A DNA stretch of 64,000 bases from Candidatus Terraquivivens ruidianensis (GTDB lineage: Archaea > Thermoproteota > Nitrososphaeria_A > Caldarchaeales > Wolframiiraptoraceae): the NCBI GenBank assembly GCA_023267975.1, contig JALNLA010000001.1, forward strand, positions 124,001-188,000, written 5' to 3'. Shown here piece after piece: positions 55,851 through 64,000 of the stretch. Both the position numbers and the translations under genes were made by a program. The first letter of the stretch is position 1. The number at the start of each line of letters is the position of its first letter. Below the pieces are notes generated by a model, which was not told where the DNA came from, made no database searches, and was given only the letters and a program-made list of their open reading frames with translations.

Positions 55851-56404
55851 GCCTCAATCCCCTCAACCTTCTGGTATACGTATATACCATCAAGGAACTT
55901 CCTTGGGTCCTTTTTCTTGGTACGTGTAGCCTTTTCTATATTTGTGGCGGTTTGTCCAACTGCATGCTTATCTATGCCCGATACTATCACATCATCGCCT
56001 TTCACGACGACCTTAGTATTGCCGACAATCTTCGCACGCCTTTTGTACTTCTCGCCTATGAAGTTCTCGATTATCACCTCATTTCCTGATACCTTCACGC
56101 TTATGGGGAAGTGTGAAGCGACAACCTTCATTTTATATGTGAAGCCCCTCGTAACGCCCGTTATCATGTTTCTAATGATGGATACGGCTGTGCCTATTAT
56201 TCCCCTCCCCCTCCTTTTATTATCTGGGGCTCTCACTACTATCTCTTTATCATTCTCTAGGAATAGCTCTATGCCCATGTGCGAAAAGTCGTACTCGTTT
56301 GAACCCAACTTTCCTGAAACCTTAAGCTTAAAGCCTTCCAAGCTCACCTTCACGTCCTCAGGTACCCGTATCTTTTCCTCAAGACTTTCCGCCTTAATAG
56401 ACAT
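55847..56404 (-). CDS. rpl6: Ribosomal protein uL6 (L6)
   Basis: The 185-residue protein shows both L6 repeats (KVSLEGFKLKVSGKLGSNEYDF; VKVSGNEVIIENFIGEKYKRRA). ATG 56404 overlaps the S8 end by 11 bp; TTG 56410 is the alternative. Confidence 0.95.
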   Translation of the reverse strand: MSIKAESLEEKIRVPEDVKVSLEGFKLKVSGKLGSNEYDFSHMGIELFLENDKEIVVRAPDNKRRGRGIIGTAVSIIRNMITGVTRGFTYKMKVVASHFPISVKVSGNEVIIENFIGEKYKRRAKIVGNTKVVVKGDDVIVSGIDKHAVGQTATNIEKATRTKKKDPRKFLDGIYVYQKVEGIEA

Positions 56405-56783
56405 AACCAAGCAGCCTTCCTCCTATCCCGAGAGACTTTGCCTCGATATGAGATATAACTCCTTTCGGTGTAGTTATTATCAGAATACCGATTCCCTTGC
56501 CTGGTAGGTATCGCTTCTCCCACTCCTCAAACCCATCTTTTCGAACGCTATAATGGGGCTTTATCGGGGCTGACCTGTTAATCCTACCGAGAAGCTGTAT
56601 CCTGAATTTTCCACCCCTACCGTCTTCTACGTATTCAAACGCACCTACGTAGCCATGTCTTTGGAGCACTTTCAGTACGTTCGCAATAAGCTTTGAAGCC
56701 GGATAGATACACTCCCTGTTTCTGGCCATTTCATTATTCTGTATTGTTGTGAAAAGACCTGAAATTAAGTCGTGTCTCGTCAC
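56394..56783 (-). CDS. rps8: Ribosomal protein uS8 (S8)
   Basis: From GTG 56783 it has 129 residues, beginning TRHDLISGLFTTIQNNEMARN, a normal S8 start, and ending in IITTPKGVISHIEAKSLGIGG. GAGGTGA lies just upstream as a Shine-Dalgarno site, which fixes the start 10 bp after the S14 stop. Confidence 0.95.
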   Translation of the reverse strand: MTRHDLISGLFTTIQNNEMARNRECIYPASKLIANVLKVLQRHGYVGAFEYVEDGRGGKFRIQLLGRINRSAPIKPHYSVRKDGFEEWEKRYLPGKGIGILIITTPKGVISHIEAKSLGIGGRLLGYVY

Positions 56784-56793
56784 AAAACTCACC

Positions 56794-56955
56794 TCACTCG
56801 TAAACCTTGAAGCCCATCTCAAGAGCCACCTCGTTTATGCAACGTCTGCATAGATAGAGCTTGTACTTCCTTATCACACCGTCCGTGGTACCGCAACGCC
56901 TACACTTCACAACACCTTTCCCAAATTTTCTGTTCTTCGGTGGTTTATGCCTCAT
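56794..56955 (-). CDS. rps14: Ribosomal protein uS14 (S14, zinc form)
   Basis: The 53-residue protein MRHKPPKNRKFGKG...VKCRRC continues to YLCRRCINEVALEMGFKVYE. Two CxxC pairs form a zinc site. The start overlaps the L5 end by 11 bp and the stop precedes S8 by 10 bp. It is often missed because of its size. Confidence 0.95.
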   Translation of the reverse strand: MRHKPPKNRKFGKGVVKCRRCGTTDGVIRKYKLYLCRRCINEVALEMGFKVYE

Positions 56956-57487
56956 ACTCCTCACCCGCTATCTTGACGTTAAAAACTTGTTTAACGTACT
57001 CCATTGTCTCCTCCGGCGTTATCCTGTGACTCTTGCCCACGTTAGACTTTGCCCTCCTTCTCAACGAAACTCTAAGGCCGGGTCTCGAGATATGCACGCA
57101 GACGTCCATGCCAATCGTTCCGAGCGCAGGGTCGTACTTTGTGCCGGGAATATCCAGATGTTCCTTAATTCCGAAAGAAAAATTACCGTTAGAATCGAAG
57201 CTAGATGCCTTAAGCGTATTGTTAACGGCCTTCAGTACCTTAGTTAAAAATTCGATGGCCTTTTGCCTTCTTAGTGTAACCCTAAGGGCTATGGGCTCCC
57301 CTTTATGAATTCCGAACCCCTTAACGGTCTTCTTTGCCTTTCTAGTCTGCGGCCTTTGACCTGTCAGACTCTCGAGTATCTTGGCCGCCCTCTCCAACTT
57401 AGCCCCACTTTCGCCTACTGAGCAATTAACAGTAACTTTCTCTATTCTCAGCTGTCTCATTACGTTGTTGGTTTCTAACAGGCTCAT
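56945..57487 (-). CDS. rpl5: Ribosomal protein uL5 (L5)
   Basis: The 180 residues have IEKVTVNCSVGESGAKLERA and FGIKEHLDIPGTKYDPALG. It binds 5S rRNA. The ATG overlaps the S4e stop (ATGA). Confidence 0.96.
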   Translation of the reverse strand: MSLLETNNVMRQLRIEKVTVNCSVGESGAKLERAAKILESLTGQRPQTRKAKKTVKGFGIHKGEPIALRVTLRRQKAIEFLTKVLKAVNNTLKASSFDSNGNFSFGIKEHLDIPGTKYDPALGTIGMDVCVHISRPGLRVSLRRRAKSNVGKSHRITPEETMEYVKQVFNVKIAGEEYEA

Positions 57488-58203
57488 GCCAAGGTCACCA
57501 TAGGAGCACCCTCACCGACTACCATGATGTATGAAAGGAGTGTTGTTACTTTACCGTCCTTGGTGTCGAGGGTAGCAGTCGGTTTAGATGGATAAGCGAC
57601 ATCCTTCCTAACCTCGATTATTTTACCATGTCTACCCTCTTCCGGCCCCCTAATTATAAGAGCGTAATTCCCCTCAGAAAGTTTTAGGTGTTTGGTTATG
57701 TTCTTCTCAGGGAACGATATAAGCAAAGAATCTCCAGTCTTATACGATAAGACATCAGCACTAACTTCCTTAAATCTGAAGTTATTACCATCATGAAGTG
57801 TTATTTGAAGATGCCCATCGTTCACGTGCATCTTTCTGATAATTTTACAGATTTTCAGCTTAGCCTCATCTTCTTGTATTTTGACTAAACTGAGGCCTTT
57901 TCTATAAGCTGGTACAATACGAAAATGTTCACCAGTTTCAGGTAGCGAGACGATGTCCATGAGACCGATAGGAAACTTATGATCTCTCACGACCCTCCAG
58001 TCTACGAGTACTTTTCTTTCCTTAATTATCTTCTTGGCCTCAACCATCGTCTCTGCGTATTTGATATGGTCCCTTAGCAATACGCTAATGGGTATGCAAC
58101 TATCAATCGGATGAGGGCCTGGAGACGGTTTGGCAACAAATTTGGCGGCTTTTATGGGTACGTCAAAATGCCGCGGAGCTGCAAACCTCTTCAAGTGACT
58201 CAT
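57484..58203 (-). CDS. rps4e: Ribosomal protein eS4 (S4e)
   Basis: The 239 residues show HLKRFAAPRHFDV, the S4-type RNA-binding ERKVLVDWRVVRDHKFPIGLMD and a KOW-like end (GPEEGRHGKIIEV). Archaeal/eukaryotic-specific. It lies 6 bp after L24. Confidence 0.96.
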   Translation of the reverse strand: MSHLKRFAAPRHFDVPIKAAKFVAKPSPGPHPIDSCIPISVLLRDHIKYAETMVEAKKIIKERKVLVDWRVVRDHKFPIGLMDIVSLPETGEHFRIVPAYRKGLSLVKIQEDEAKLKICKIIRKMHVNDGHLQITLHDGNNFRFKEVSADVLSYKTGDSLLISFPEKNITKHLKLSEGNYALIIRGPEEGRHGKIIEVRKDVAYPSKPTATLDTKDGKVTTLLSYIMVVGEGAPMVTLA

Positions 58204-58209
58204 GCCGTT

Positions 58210-58584
58210 CTATCCTCCCTTAGTCTGTTTAGCCTCTAAGGCCTGTTTTCTATACTTATCCTCAAGGTTCAGCGATGTTATGATCACGTTTGATGCATGT
58301 ATAGGTCTAGGCTTAACACGACCGTCAGCCCTCTTTATCGTGACGTTTTCAACATACACTGCCTGCTTTTCCCTATTGACACCCGTCACTTTACCCTCAA
58401 TACCCTTAAACTCCCCTACGAGTATCTTAACAGTATCGCCCTTTCTTACAGGGAACGACCTCCTACCGTACTTCTCCCTAAGTTCAGGAGAAAGATGGGC
58501 CGACATGAGCTTAGAAAACCTATGATGAGGAGCATTATACACGTACTTCCTTTGTTTTCCGGGTTTCTTCGATAAAACCTTCAC
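58210..58584 (-). CDS. rpl24: Ribosomal protein uL24 (L24)
   Basis: The 124-residue protein has a KOW motif (GDTVKILVGEFKGIEGKVTGVN) preceded by RRSFPVRKG. It lies 10 bp after L14. Confidence 0.95.
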   Translation of the reverse strand: MKVLSKKPGKQRKYVYNAPHHRFSKLMSAHLSPELREKYGRRSFPVRKGDTVKILVGEFKGIEGKVTGVNREKQAVYVENVTIKRADGRVKPRPIHASNVIITSLNLEDKYRKQALEAKQTKGG

Positions 58585-58594
58585 CCAACCTCAC

Positions 58595-59038
58595 CTACAC
58601 TATAATACTGGCGGCATTTGCTATTCTCGGCCACCTCTCGGCTGCCTCTTTCGCCACTGGGCCCTTTATTTCCGTGCCCTTAAGTCCACCGTCTGGCGTC
58701 ATCAGGACAGCGGCCGTATCTTCAAAGAATATCCAAGTACCATCTGACCTTCTGTAAGGCTTTTTTTGTCTTATAATGACTGCCTGCGTCACCTTCTTCC
58801 TAAGGTCTATGGGTCCTTTCGCAACGGTAACAGAGACTAGGTCACCTACACACGCGGCAGGTTGACGTCTCAGCCTGCCTTTATAACCATGCACCTGCAC
58901 TATCCTTAGCACACGTGCCCCTGTGTTGTCTGCACATGTGATATGAGCACCGACGTTTATTGTCCTAGGTATGTTCGGCCTCCTTTCAAGCACGCCCACA
59001 GCGGCAACTGCCCTAGACTTCTTAGCCAACCTTACCAC
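58595..59038 (-). CDS. rpl14: Ribosomal protein uL14 (L14)
   Basis: The 147 residues contain the L14 core [22 protein letters not shown] and [16 protein letters not shown] 59038 overlaps the S17 end by 17 bp; TTG 59029 is an alternative. Confidence 0.95.
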   Translation of the reverse strand: MVRLAKKSRAVAAVGVLERRPNIPRTINVGAHITCADNTGARVLRIVQVHGYKGRLRRQPAACVGDLVSVTVAKGPIDLRKKVTQAVIIRQKKPYRRSDGTWIFFEDTAAVLMTPDGGLKGTEIKGPVAKEAAERWPRIANAASIIV

Positions 59039-59366
59039 CTCCTAGCCTTTCTATAACTACGAAGCTGACGGTTTTGCTGATAGGTCTACATTCGGCTATT
59101 TTCACTAAATCACCTGGCCGAGCCTCTATACATGGTGGGCAATGGGCTGATATGTTGCTCTTTCTTCTCTCGTACCGTCTGTACTTCTTCACGTATTTCA
59201 GATAATCCCTCCTCACAACTATGGTGTCCTTCATCTTTTTCTTGTAAACAGTACCTGTAAGAACGATTCCCCTAACCTTCAGGTGACCGTGAAACGGACA
59301 TAACTGGTCATCGCACACCCTCTCAGGAGGCTTTACTTGAATGCCTATGTTCTTTACACTCACCAC
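59022..59366 (-). CDS. rps17: Ribosomal protein uS17 (S17)
   Basis: The 114 residues have the OB-fold S17 core [21 protein letters not shown] and [26 protein letters not shown] 59366 or 59363; the start overlaps the Rpp29 stop. Confidence 0.95.
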   Translation of the reverse strand: MVSVKNIGIQVKPPERVCDDQLCPFHGHLKVRGIVLTGTVYKKKMKDTIVVRRDYLKYVKKYRRYERRKSNISAHCPPCIEARPGDLVKIAECRPISKTVSFVVIERLGGGKVG

Positions 59367-59650
59367 TTCCTCACCACCTTTTTCAACCTGTCCTCAGGTC
59401 TCCCGAGTAGAACTGTCCCGTCAACCTTAACACATGAGCCATCCGGAAGCTTGAACGAGAACATGCACGCGGTCTTCGGAAAAAGTCGCTTTCCTTTAGG
59501 TGATTGCACATCGAGCATATTCTTGGTTTCACCTACGACGATTCCAGAGAACTTCGGTTGCTTTCCATGCTTCCATTCCACATCAACTTTTAGACCTAGC
59601 AACTCATGCCTTGTAACATTTTTTGCCGTAAGCTCAACGGGTAGCTGCAT
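59360..59650 (-). CDS. rnp1: RNase P protein subunit Rpp29 (POP4)
   Basis: The 96-residue Sm-like barrel has GLKVDVEWKHGKQPKFSGIVVGETKNM and GTVLLGRPEDRLKK, the signature of archaeal Rpp29. It aids tRNA 5' processing. Its usual place between L29 and S17 is kept. Confidence 0.92.
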   Translation of the reverse strand: MQLPVELTAKNVTRHELLGLKVDVEWKHGKQPKFSGIVVGETKNMLDVQSPKGKRLFPKTACMFSFKLPDGSCVKVDGTVLLGRPEDRLKKVVRKW

Positions 59651-59852
59651 GTCTCCTCATCCTCCTTTCCCTAAGTATGGTGAGTATTCGGGCAATCCTC
59701 CTCCTAATATTACGTACTCTTGCTGGCTTCTCGACCGCTCCACCCGCCGCTACCTTGGTCATAAGGTCCCTATACTCCACTCTAAGGCTCTCGAGTTCCT
59801 TCAACAGTTCCTCGTCGTTCATGTCTCTTAATTCCTTAAGCTCCTTGATCAC
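59634..59852 (-). CDS. rpl29: Ribosomal protein uL29 (L29)
   Basis: The 72-residue two-helix protein (ELRDMNDEELLKELESLRVEYRDL then RNIRRRIARILTILRER) overlaps S3 and Rpp29 by 17 bp each. GTG start at 59852. Confidence 0.93.
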   Translation of the reverse strand: MIKELKELRDMNDEELLKELESLRVEYRDLMTKVAAGGAVEKPARVRNIRRRIARILTILRERRMRRHAATR

Positions 59853-60474
59853 CTTCTTTCACCGGGCCCTCTACCTGCTTGGACTGATGAATCTTGACCT
59901 CTTCTGGTAAGGGCGTGTCTGGAGGATATATAGAGACCTTTATGCCATGAAGGCCCGTCTTGAGTAAAACGCTCGCCATTCCCCTTTTAACGTACTTCTC
60001 TGCAGGCTCGCCAGACTTTGGCATGATTCCCTCGCTGTACTTCTCGCCCCTTGCTCTAGCCGAGGTCAACTTTCCACTAATCTCTATCTCAACACCCCTC
60101 GCACCGGCGTCCATGATTCTCTTTAGTGCCCAGAAGGCCACGCGTCTATACCTTGCACCCCTCTCAATAGCTGATGCTATACGTTGAGCCATGACGTAAG
60201 GGTTAAGCTCCGGGATTTCTACTTCGGCGACGGTTACCTGCGGATTCTCGACACCAAATCTACTCTCTAGCACGCTGGATACCTCCTTTATGACGCGCCC
60301 CCTAGGTCCTATGACGCGTCCTGGCCTCATAGCATATATAGTAACCCTTGTGCCGATTGGTGTAAATGCTATGTCAACGCCGCCAAAGATTGCGTCCTTA
60401 AGCTCCTCCCTCAGATACTCTTCTATTTCATGCTTTTGGATGCTTGTTTTAAGTAACTTTTTGATTGCCGACAT
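59836..60474 (-). CDS. rps3: Ribosomal protein uS3 (S3)
   Basis: The 212 residues have a KH domain (RPGRVIGPRGRVIKEVSSVLE) and the S3 C-terminal domain (GARGVEIEISGKLTSARARGEK). It starts 3 bp after L22. Confidence 0.96.
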   Translation of the reverse strand: MSAIKKLLKTSIQKHEIEEYLREELKDAIFGGVDIAFTPIGTRVTIYAMRPGRVIGPRGRVIKEVSSVLESRFGVENPQVTVAEVEIPELNPYVMAQRIASAIERGARYRRVAFWALKRIMDAGARGVEIEISGKLTSARARGEKYSEGIMPKSGEPAEKYVKRGMASVLLKTGLHGIKVSIYPPDTPLPEEVKIHQSKQVEGPVKEGDQGA

Positions 60475-60477
60475 CGA

Positions 60478-60933
60478 CTACGTCGCCTCACCTATTACTT
60501 CTATATGAACAAGCGTTTTGAAATACGGTGAAGACCTGCCGAACGCTCTCTCGATATACTTCCTCATAATCCTGCCTTTGTGGGCAGCTGCATGAATTAT
60601 CTTAACGCTCTCGGGCGATAGGCCCTTAAACTCCGCATTCGCCTCCAAACTCTCCAACAACTTTAACATTCTACGGGCAATCTTGACGGGATATCCACCG
60701 GGCCCGTTTGCGGCCCGTTTATGGCCCCGCTTCTTACTGTAGCGTTTATAAGGAATCACACGTCTCCCATTAATAACATCTTCCATAAGCCGCTTTGCTT
60801 CATCCAGCCTTAAGCCTACAATCGCTCTGCAAACTTCCCTCGAAAATTTTGGAGAGAGGTCTGCCTCTCTGAGGCTAGCCTTGACCGTCCTGTCCGGGTC
60901 CAGTCCTTGAATCGAGTATCCCCATTCTGGCAT
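60478..60933 (-). CDS. rpl22: Ribosomal protein uL22 (L22)
   Basis: The 151-residue protein begins MPEWGYSIQGLDPDRTVKAS and includes RKRY-like YKRYSKKRGHKRAANGPGGYPV. It is the first gene of the block: S19, L2 and L23 are not upstream, and a TATA-like stretch lies in the 144 bp gap before a divergent gene. Confidence 0.95.
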   Translation of the reverse strand: MPEWGYSIQGLDPDRTVKASLREADLSPKFSREVCRAIVGLRLDEAKRLMEDVINGRRVIPYKRYSKKRGHKRAANGPGGYPVKIARRMLKLLESLEANAEFKGLSPESVKIIHAAAHKGRIMRKYIERAFGRSSPYFKTLVHIEVIGEAT

Positions 60934-61077
60934 AACTCGTGCTAGTTGCCCTAGCTGAACGTGGTAGTAATAAACCTTTTTAGCGCAAAAACGTTAGAAA
61001 GCGGCCTTTTACCCAGAAAGGGTCTTAGGATGCCGAAAAACGTTTTTAGCAGCCTGCTGTACCTAAATTGAGAAATA

Positions 61078-62079
61078 ATGCCACCTCACAAAAGGGTCTT
61101 ACAGCTCACTGGCGGCGGCTCATATGCGATAACTCTCCCGAAGAGTTGGGTTAAGAGGCTGGATATCGCAGAGGGTGCTACACTCAGCATCGATGTGTTA
61201 GAGGACGGCTCTCTGCTTATAACGCCCGAGGGCAGGCAGCCTACTAGGAACCCAACCGAAATAATAATAAAAGATAGCCCGGCGGTCGTGAGGGACATAG
61301 TCGGCGGTTATCTGATGGGCTTTAACACGATTAAGTTAAAATCGTTAAAGCCATTCAAGAGCGAGACGGTTAGTGAAATAAGAAAATGTGTAAGGAGGCT
61401 TGCTGGGGCCGAGATAATCGAAGAGTTACCTGACAGCATAGAAATCCAGATATTGCTCGACCCCGAAGCCATAACTCCAGATAAGGTTCTAAGACGCATG
61501 AGCTCACTCGTCAGCAGCATGGTGTCAGATTCTTTAACATCGGTCATGAATGGTGATTTGAACCTAGCCGAGAAGAGTTTGCAACGTGATGAGGAAGTTG
61601 ACAGACACTACTTCACGCTCGTTAGGATAGTACGACTTGCAGTAAGGGACCCAGAGATTGCTAGGAAAGTGGAGCTCTCTCAACTCAGGCTAATGGACTT
61701 CAGGCTCGTTGCAAAATTTCTTGAAGATAGTGGTGACCATGCCGCCTTGATATCTATAGATGTCATAAAAAACAAAGGTCCACAAATACCCGAAAATCTG
61801 CTAAGTACTTTCAAGCAACTGAGTAACAACATCACAAAAACCGGCATGGAATCAATAGAGGCTTTTCTCTCAGAGGACGTCTCTTTGGCTCTCAAGGTCT
61901 TAGAAAACAGGAGCGAGTACAGCAAGCTCTATGAAATGGTACTTTCCTCCCTGAATTATGTGCCCTATGAAATTCGAAACTATATGACAAAGATCATCTT
62001 AAACATTGATAGAATAAATGAGAACAACATAGACATCACTGAGCTGGCAGCTCCAATAACTGTCAAAAGCTTATTATGA
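61078..62079 (+). CDS. AbrB-type domain fused to PhoU-like domain, second paralogue
   Basis: The 333 residues repeat the architecture of the gene at 27072: an N-terminal SpoVT/AbrB domain (RVLQLTGGGSYAITLPKSWVKRLDI) and PhoU repeats (LQRDEEVDRHYFTLVRI; LEDSGDHAALISIDV). It is not next to transporter genes, so its regulon is unclear. It is divergent from rpl22. Confidence 0.85.
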   Translation: MPPHKRVLQLTGGGSYAITLPKSWVKRLDIAEGATLSIDVLEDGSLLITPEGRQPTRNPTEIIIKDSPAVVRDIVGGYLMGFNTIKLKSLKPFKSETVSEIRKCVRRLAGAEIIEELPDSIEIQILLDPEAITPDKVLRRMSSLVSSMVSDSLTSVMNGDLNLAEKSLQRDEEVDRHYFTLVRIVRLAVRDPEIARKVELSQLRLMDFRLVAKFLEDSGDHAALISIDVIKNKGPQIPENLLSTFKQLSNNITKTGMESIEAFLSEDVSLALKVLENRSEYSKLYEMVLSSLNYVPYEIRNYMTKIILNIDRINENNIDITELAAPITVKSLL

Positions 62080-62142
62080 GCTCGCAGCAAACCATCATAA
62101 TACATCAACAGGAAATCTTAAATTCTACAGATAATAGTCTTT

Positions 62143-62817
62143 ATGACAATGATAACGATAAAATGGCTCGGTCATGCAGCATTTGAGATTAAAATGGCTG
62201 ATAAAATAATTCTAATCGACCCCTTCTTGAGGGATAACCCTCAGGCAGCGATAAAGCCTGACGAAATCCAGAAGGTTGACGCAATAGTGGTAACGCATAA
62301 TCACTTTGACCATTTTGCTGATGCCGTCGAGATAGCCAAGAAGCACGGTGCCAACATTATCGCGGTCTACGAGACTGCTAATGCGGCAGCAGAGCAGGGT
62401 GTTGAGAAGACTGTAGGGCTTAACGTCGGCGGTACGGTGAAGTTGGACGGGCTGTCCATTACCTTAACGCCCGCTTTCCACTCGTACACATCAAACCCAT
62501 CTGGTGTTGTGTTATCTGACGGTAAGGTATCGGTTTACCATGCTGGTGACACTTCACTCTTTGGCGACATGAGGTTGATTGGTCAACTATACAAACCTCG
62601 CGTGGCACTCCTGCCGATCGGAGGCTTTTACACAATGGGCCCGTTAGAAGCAGCTATGGCCGTAGCGCTGATAAAACCTAAGGTCGTAATACCGCATCAC
62701 TATGGAGCGTTTGACATAATAAAGCAGGACCCGGAGGAATTCGCAAAACTTGTACGAAGAAAGACAAAAGGTGTAAAGGTTGTGACATTGAAGCCCGGCG
62801 AATCTTACGAATTCTAA
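62143..62817 (+). CDS. UPF0173 metal-dependent hydrolase (metallo-beta-lactamase fold)
   Basis: The 224 residues have THNHFDHFADAVE (HxHxDH), a later HAGDT and PHHYGAF, giving a dinuclear metal site. UPF0173 proteins are common in archaea and bacteria without a known substrate. ATG 62143 or 62149. Confidence 0.9.
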   Translation: MTMITIKWLGHAAFEIKMADKIILIDPFLRDNPQAAIKPDEIQKVDAIVVTHNHFDHFADAVEIAKKHGANIIAVYETANAAAEQGVEKTVGLNVGGTVKLDGLSITLTPAFHSYTSNPSGVVLSDGKVSVYHAGDTSLFGDMRLIGQLYKPRVALLPIGGFYTMGPLEAAMAVALIKPKVVIPHHYGAFDIIKQDPEEFAKLVRRKTKGVKVVTLKPGESYEF

Positions 62818-62959
62818 AAATATGCTATGACGTGGAAGTAAATACCTCATATTTTTTACGTCCTGAAGATTCTTACTACATGAACAGCTCTGTAACGTAT
62901 GATTTAGCGTAATCCTTTAATTTTTCTGAAACCCCCTCAATCATGGAAGGTAATGACTC
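62818..62959. other. Intergenic gap with TATA-like element before the reductase gene
   Basis: A 142 bp gap. CCTTTAATTTTT near 62913-62924 is TATA-like. ATGGAAGGTAATGA lies just before the GTG at 62960 and provides GGAAGG as a Shine-Dalgarno site about 10 nt from the start. Nothing else is recognised. Confidence 0.4.
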
Positions 62960-63970
62960 GTGAGCCTCTCTCATGAGATAGACAAAGACGTCTACGACAT
63001 CACTATAGTCGGCGGCGGACCAGCTGGCCTATTTGCTGCCTTCTATTCTGGTATCAGGAACATGAAAACAAAACTAATCGAGGCATCCCCTCACCTTGGC
63101 GGTCAACTTGCAACTCTTTATCCTGACAAGTATATATACGATGTGCCCGGCTACGTAAAGATACCTGCACAGGAGTTAGTTAAGAAGTTAGAAGAACAGG
63201 CTTTGCAATTTAACCCAACTGTAATATTAAACGAGAAGGTTATCGCTTTAAGACGTTTAGAGGAAAAACTCATAGAGCTAGAAACCACGAAAGGGCTTCA
63301 TTACAGCAAAACCGTTTTGCTTGCAACTGGTGCGGGTGCAATATCCATGAAGAAACTCGGAATACCGAGCATCGAGAGGTTTGAGGGAAAGGGCGTTTAC
63401 TACTCGGTCACAAATAAGTGGGCATTTAGGGGCAAAAAGGTTATGATAGTCGGCGGCGGTGATTCCGCCATTGATTGGGCATTAAATCTAAAAGACATAG
63501 CGTCCGAAGTAATGCTCGCTCATCGTAGGGCGGTCTTTAGGGCACAAGAAGCAAAAGTGATGGAAATCTTTCACTCGGATGTCCGTATGCTTATTCCTTA
63601 TATTGTAAAGGATGCGCATGGCACAGAAAAATTAGAGACCGTTACGCTGATTAATACGGAAACAGGCGAAGAAATTACTTTAGAGGTTGATGCCCTCATA
63701 CCGCAAATTGGTTATGAAATGGATAACTCGCTTTATAGGAGTTGGGGACTTGACGTGGATGAGCGTGGTGTAAGGGTGAACGGAAGGATGGAAACTAATA
63801 TACCTGGTGTCTTTGCAGCAGGAGACATAGCAAGCCCAATAGACTCTATCAAATTAAACTTAATAACCATAGGCTTCTCGCAGGCCATAATAGCCGTCAA
63901 TTGCGCTAAGCATTACGTAGACCCAAGCGCCCCCGTATTCCCAGGGCATACTGCCAAGTTGAGGTTGTGA
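62960..63970 (+). CDS. Thioredoxin-reductase-like ferredoxin-NADP(+) reductase
   Basis: The 336-residue flavoprotein has FAD-binding GGGPAGLFAAFYSGI and NADP-binding VGGGDSAIDWALNL, with a third FAD segment (GVFAAGDIA). The CxxC redox pair of true thioredoxin reductases is missing; this lack and the C-terminal extension mark the YumC-type ferredoxin/flavodoxin-NADP reductases. It may exchange electrons with ferredoxin reduced by the 2-oxoacid oxidoreductase at 23268. GTG start. Confidence 0.85.
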   Translation: MSLSHEIDKDVYDITIVGGGPAGLFAAFYSGIRNMKTKLIEASPHLGGQLATLYPDKYIYDVPGYVKIPAQELVKKLEEQALQFNPTVILNEKVIALRRLEEKLIELETTKGLHYSKTVLLATGAGAISMKKLGIPSIERFEGKGVYYSVTNKWAFRGKKVMIVGGGDSAIDWALNLKDIASEVMLAHRRAVFRAQEAKVMEIFHSDVRMLIPYIVKDAHGTEKLETVTLINTETGEEITLEVDALIPQIGYEMDNSLYRSWGLDVDERGVRVNGRMETNIPGVFAAGDIASPIDSIKLNLITIGFSQAIIAVNCAKHYVDPSAPVFPGHTAKLRL

Positions 63971-64000
63971 GGTCTAAAACAAATCAACATAATGCGGAAC

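Noticed and set aside
55917-56507. Plus-strand 196-codon open frame opposite L6 and S8
   Set aside because: Antisense to two conserved ribosomal genes; translation has no recognisable domain.

Overview
This 64 kb window comes from a thermophile-like archaeon of the Thaumarchaeota/Aigarchaeota (Nitrososphaeria-Caldiarchaeum) side of the TACK group. It pairs a D-family DNA polymerase small subunit with an ESCRT-III/CdvB protein. Crenarchaea usually lack the former and most Euryarchaea lack the latter. It also has archaeal ribosomal proteins (S4e, L19e, L32e), Orc1/Cdc6, PCNA, PriL, UPF0216, UPF0148, an Rpp29 gene in the ribosomal operon and a lone 5S rRNA gene. Many starts lie about 26 bp downstream of a TATA box, which suggests widespread leaderless transcripts. 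The lineage is inferred from gene content only.

Layout, left half. 1-2.3 kb: a TusA-like sulfur carrier (cut by the edge), a JAMM metalloprotease and a radical SAM/SPASM protein. 2.3-3.3 kb: 5S rRNA and a two-gene membrane/winged-helix unit. 3.9-5.0 kb: a DegT aminotransferase. 5.0-8.5 kb: a minus-strand unit of UbiX, a UbiD-type decarboxylase and the two aconitase-X subunits, matching the archaeal (modified) mevalonate pathway. 8.5-10.8 kb: a threonine-synthase-like protein that has lost its PLP lysine and carries a PadR-like DNA-binding tail, divergent from an ECF transporter S component. 10.8-15.1 kb: carAB. 15.2-22.4 kb: small regulators, a deoxyhypusine-synthase-like protein, PCNA, DtxR, tRNA-Pro(CGG), UPF0216, a cysteine-less asparagine-synthetase-like protein and CdvB. 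22.4-27.1 kb: TatD, a two-subunit 2-oxoacid:ferredoxin oxidoreductase and an FAH-family hydrolase. 27.1-32.6 kb: a complete pstSCAB-phoU operon divergent from an AbrB-PhoU fusion regulator, with an inverted-repeat operator candidate between them.

Right half. 32.6-38.5 kb: a four-cluster radical SAM protein, a TIM-barrel isomerase, DP1, Orc1/Cdc6 and a roughly 650 bp AT-rich gap with two inverted ORB-like repeats, a very probable replication origin. 38.1-43.5 kb: an accessory stretch with a PfpI remnant, a DNA methyltransferase overlapping a ribbon-helix-helix protein, an unknown divergent gene and a DUF401 transporter. 43.5-51 kb: L3-L4, Lrp, HD hydrolase, primase PriL, hemerythrin, DUF123, macro domain, a possible EVE-nuclease fusion and superoxide dismutase. 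51.1-53.0 kb: sufC-sufB. 53.3-60.9 kb: a compact 17-gene ribosomal block from L22 to L30, with Rpp29. 61-64 kb: a second AbrB-PhoU protein, an MBL-fold hydrolase and a thioredoxin-reductase-like ferredoxin-NADP reductase.

The most unusual items are the lysine-less threonine-synthase/PadR regulator beside an ECF vitamin transporter, the candidate oriC, the isoprenoid cluster, the methyltransferase-RHH island and the EVE-nuclease protein. No CRISPR array, insertion sequence or prophage was seen.
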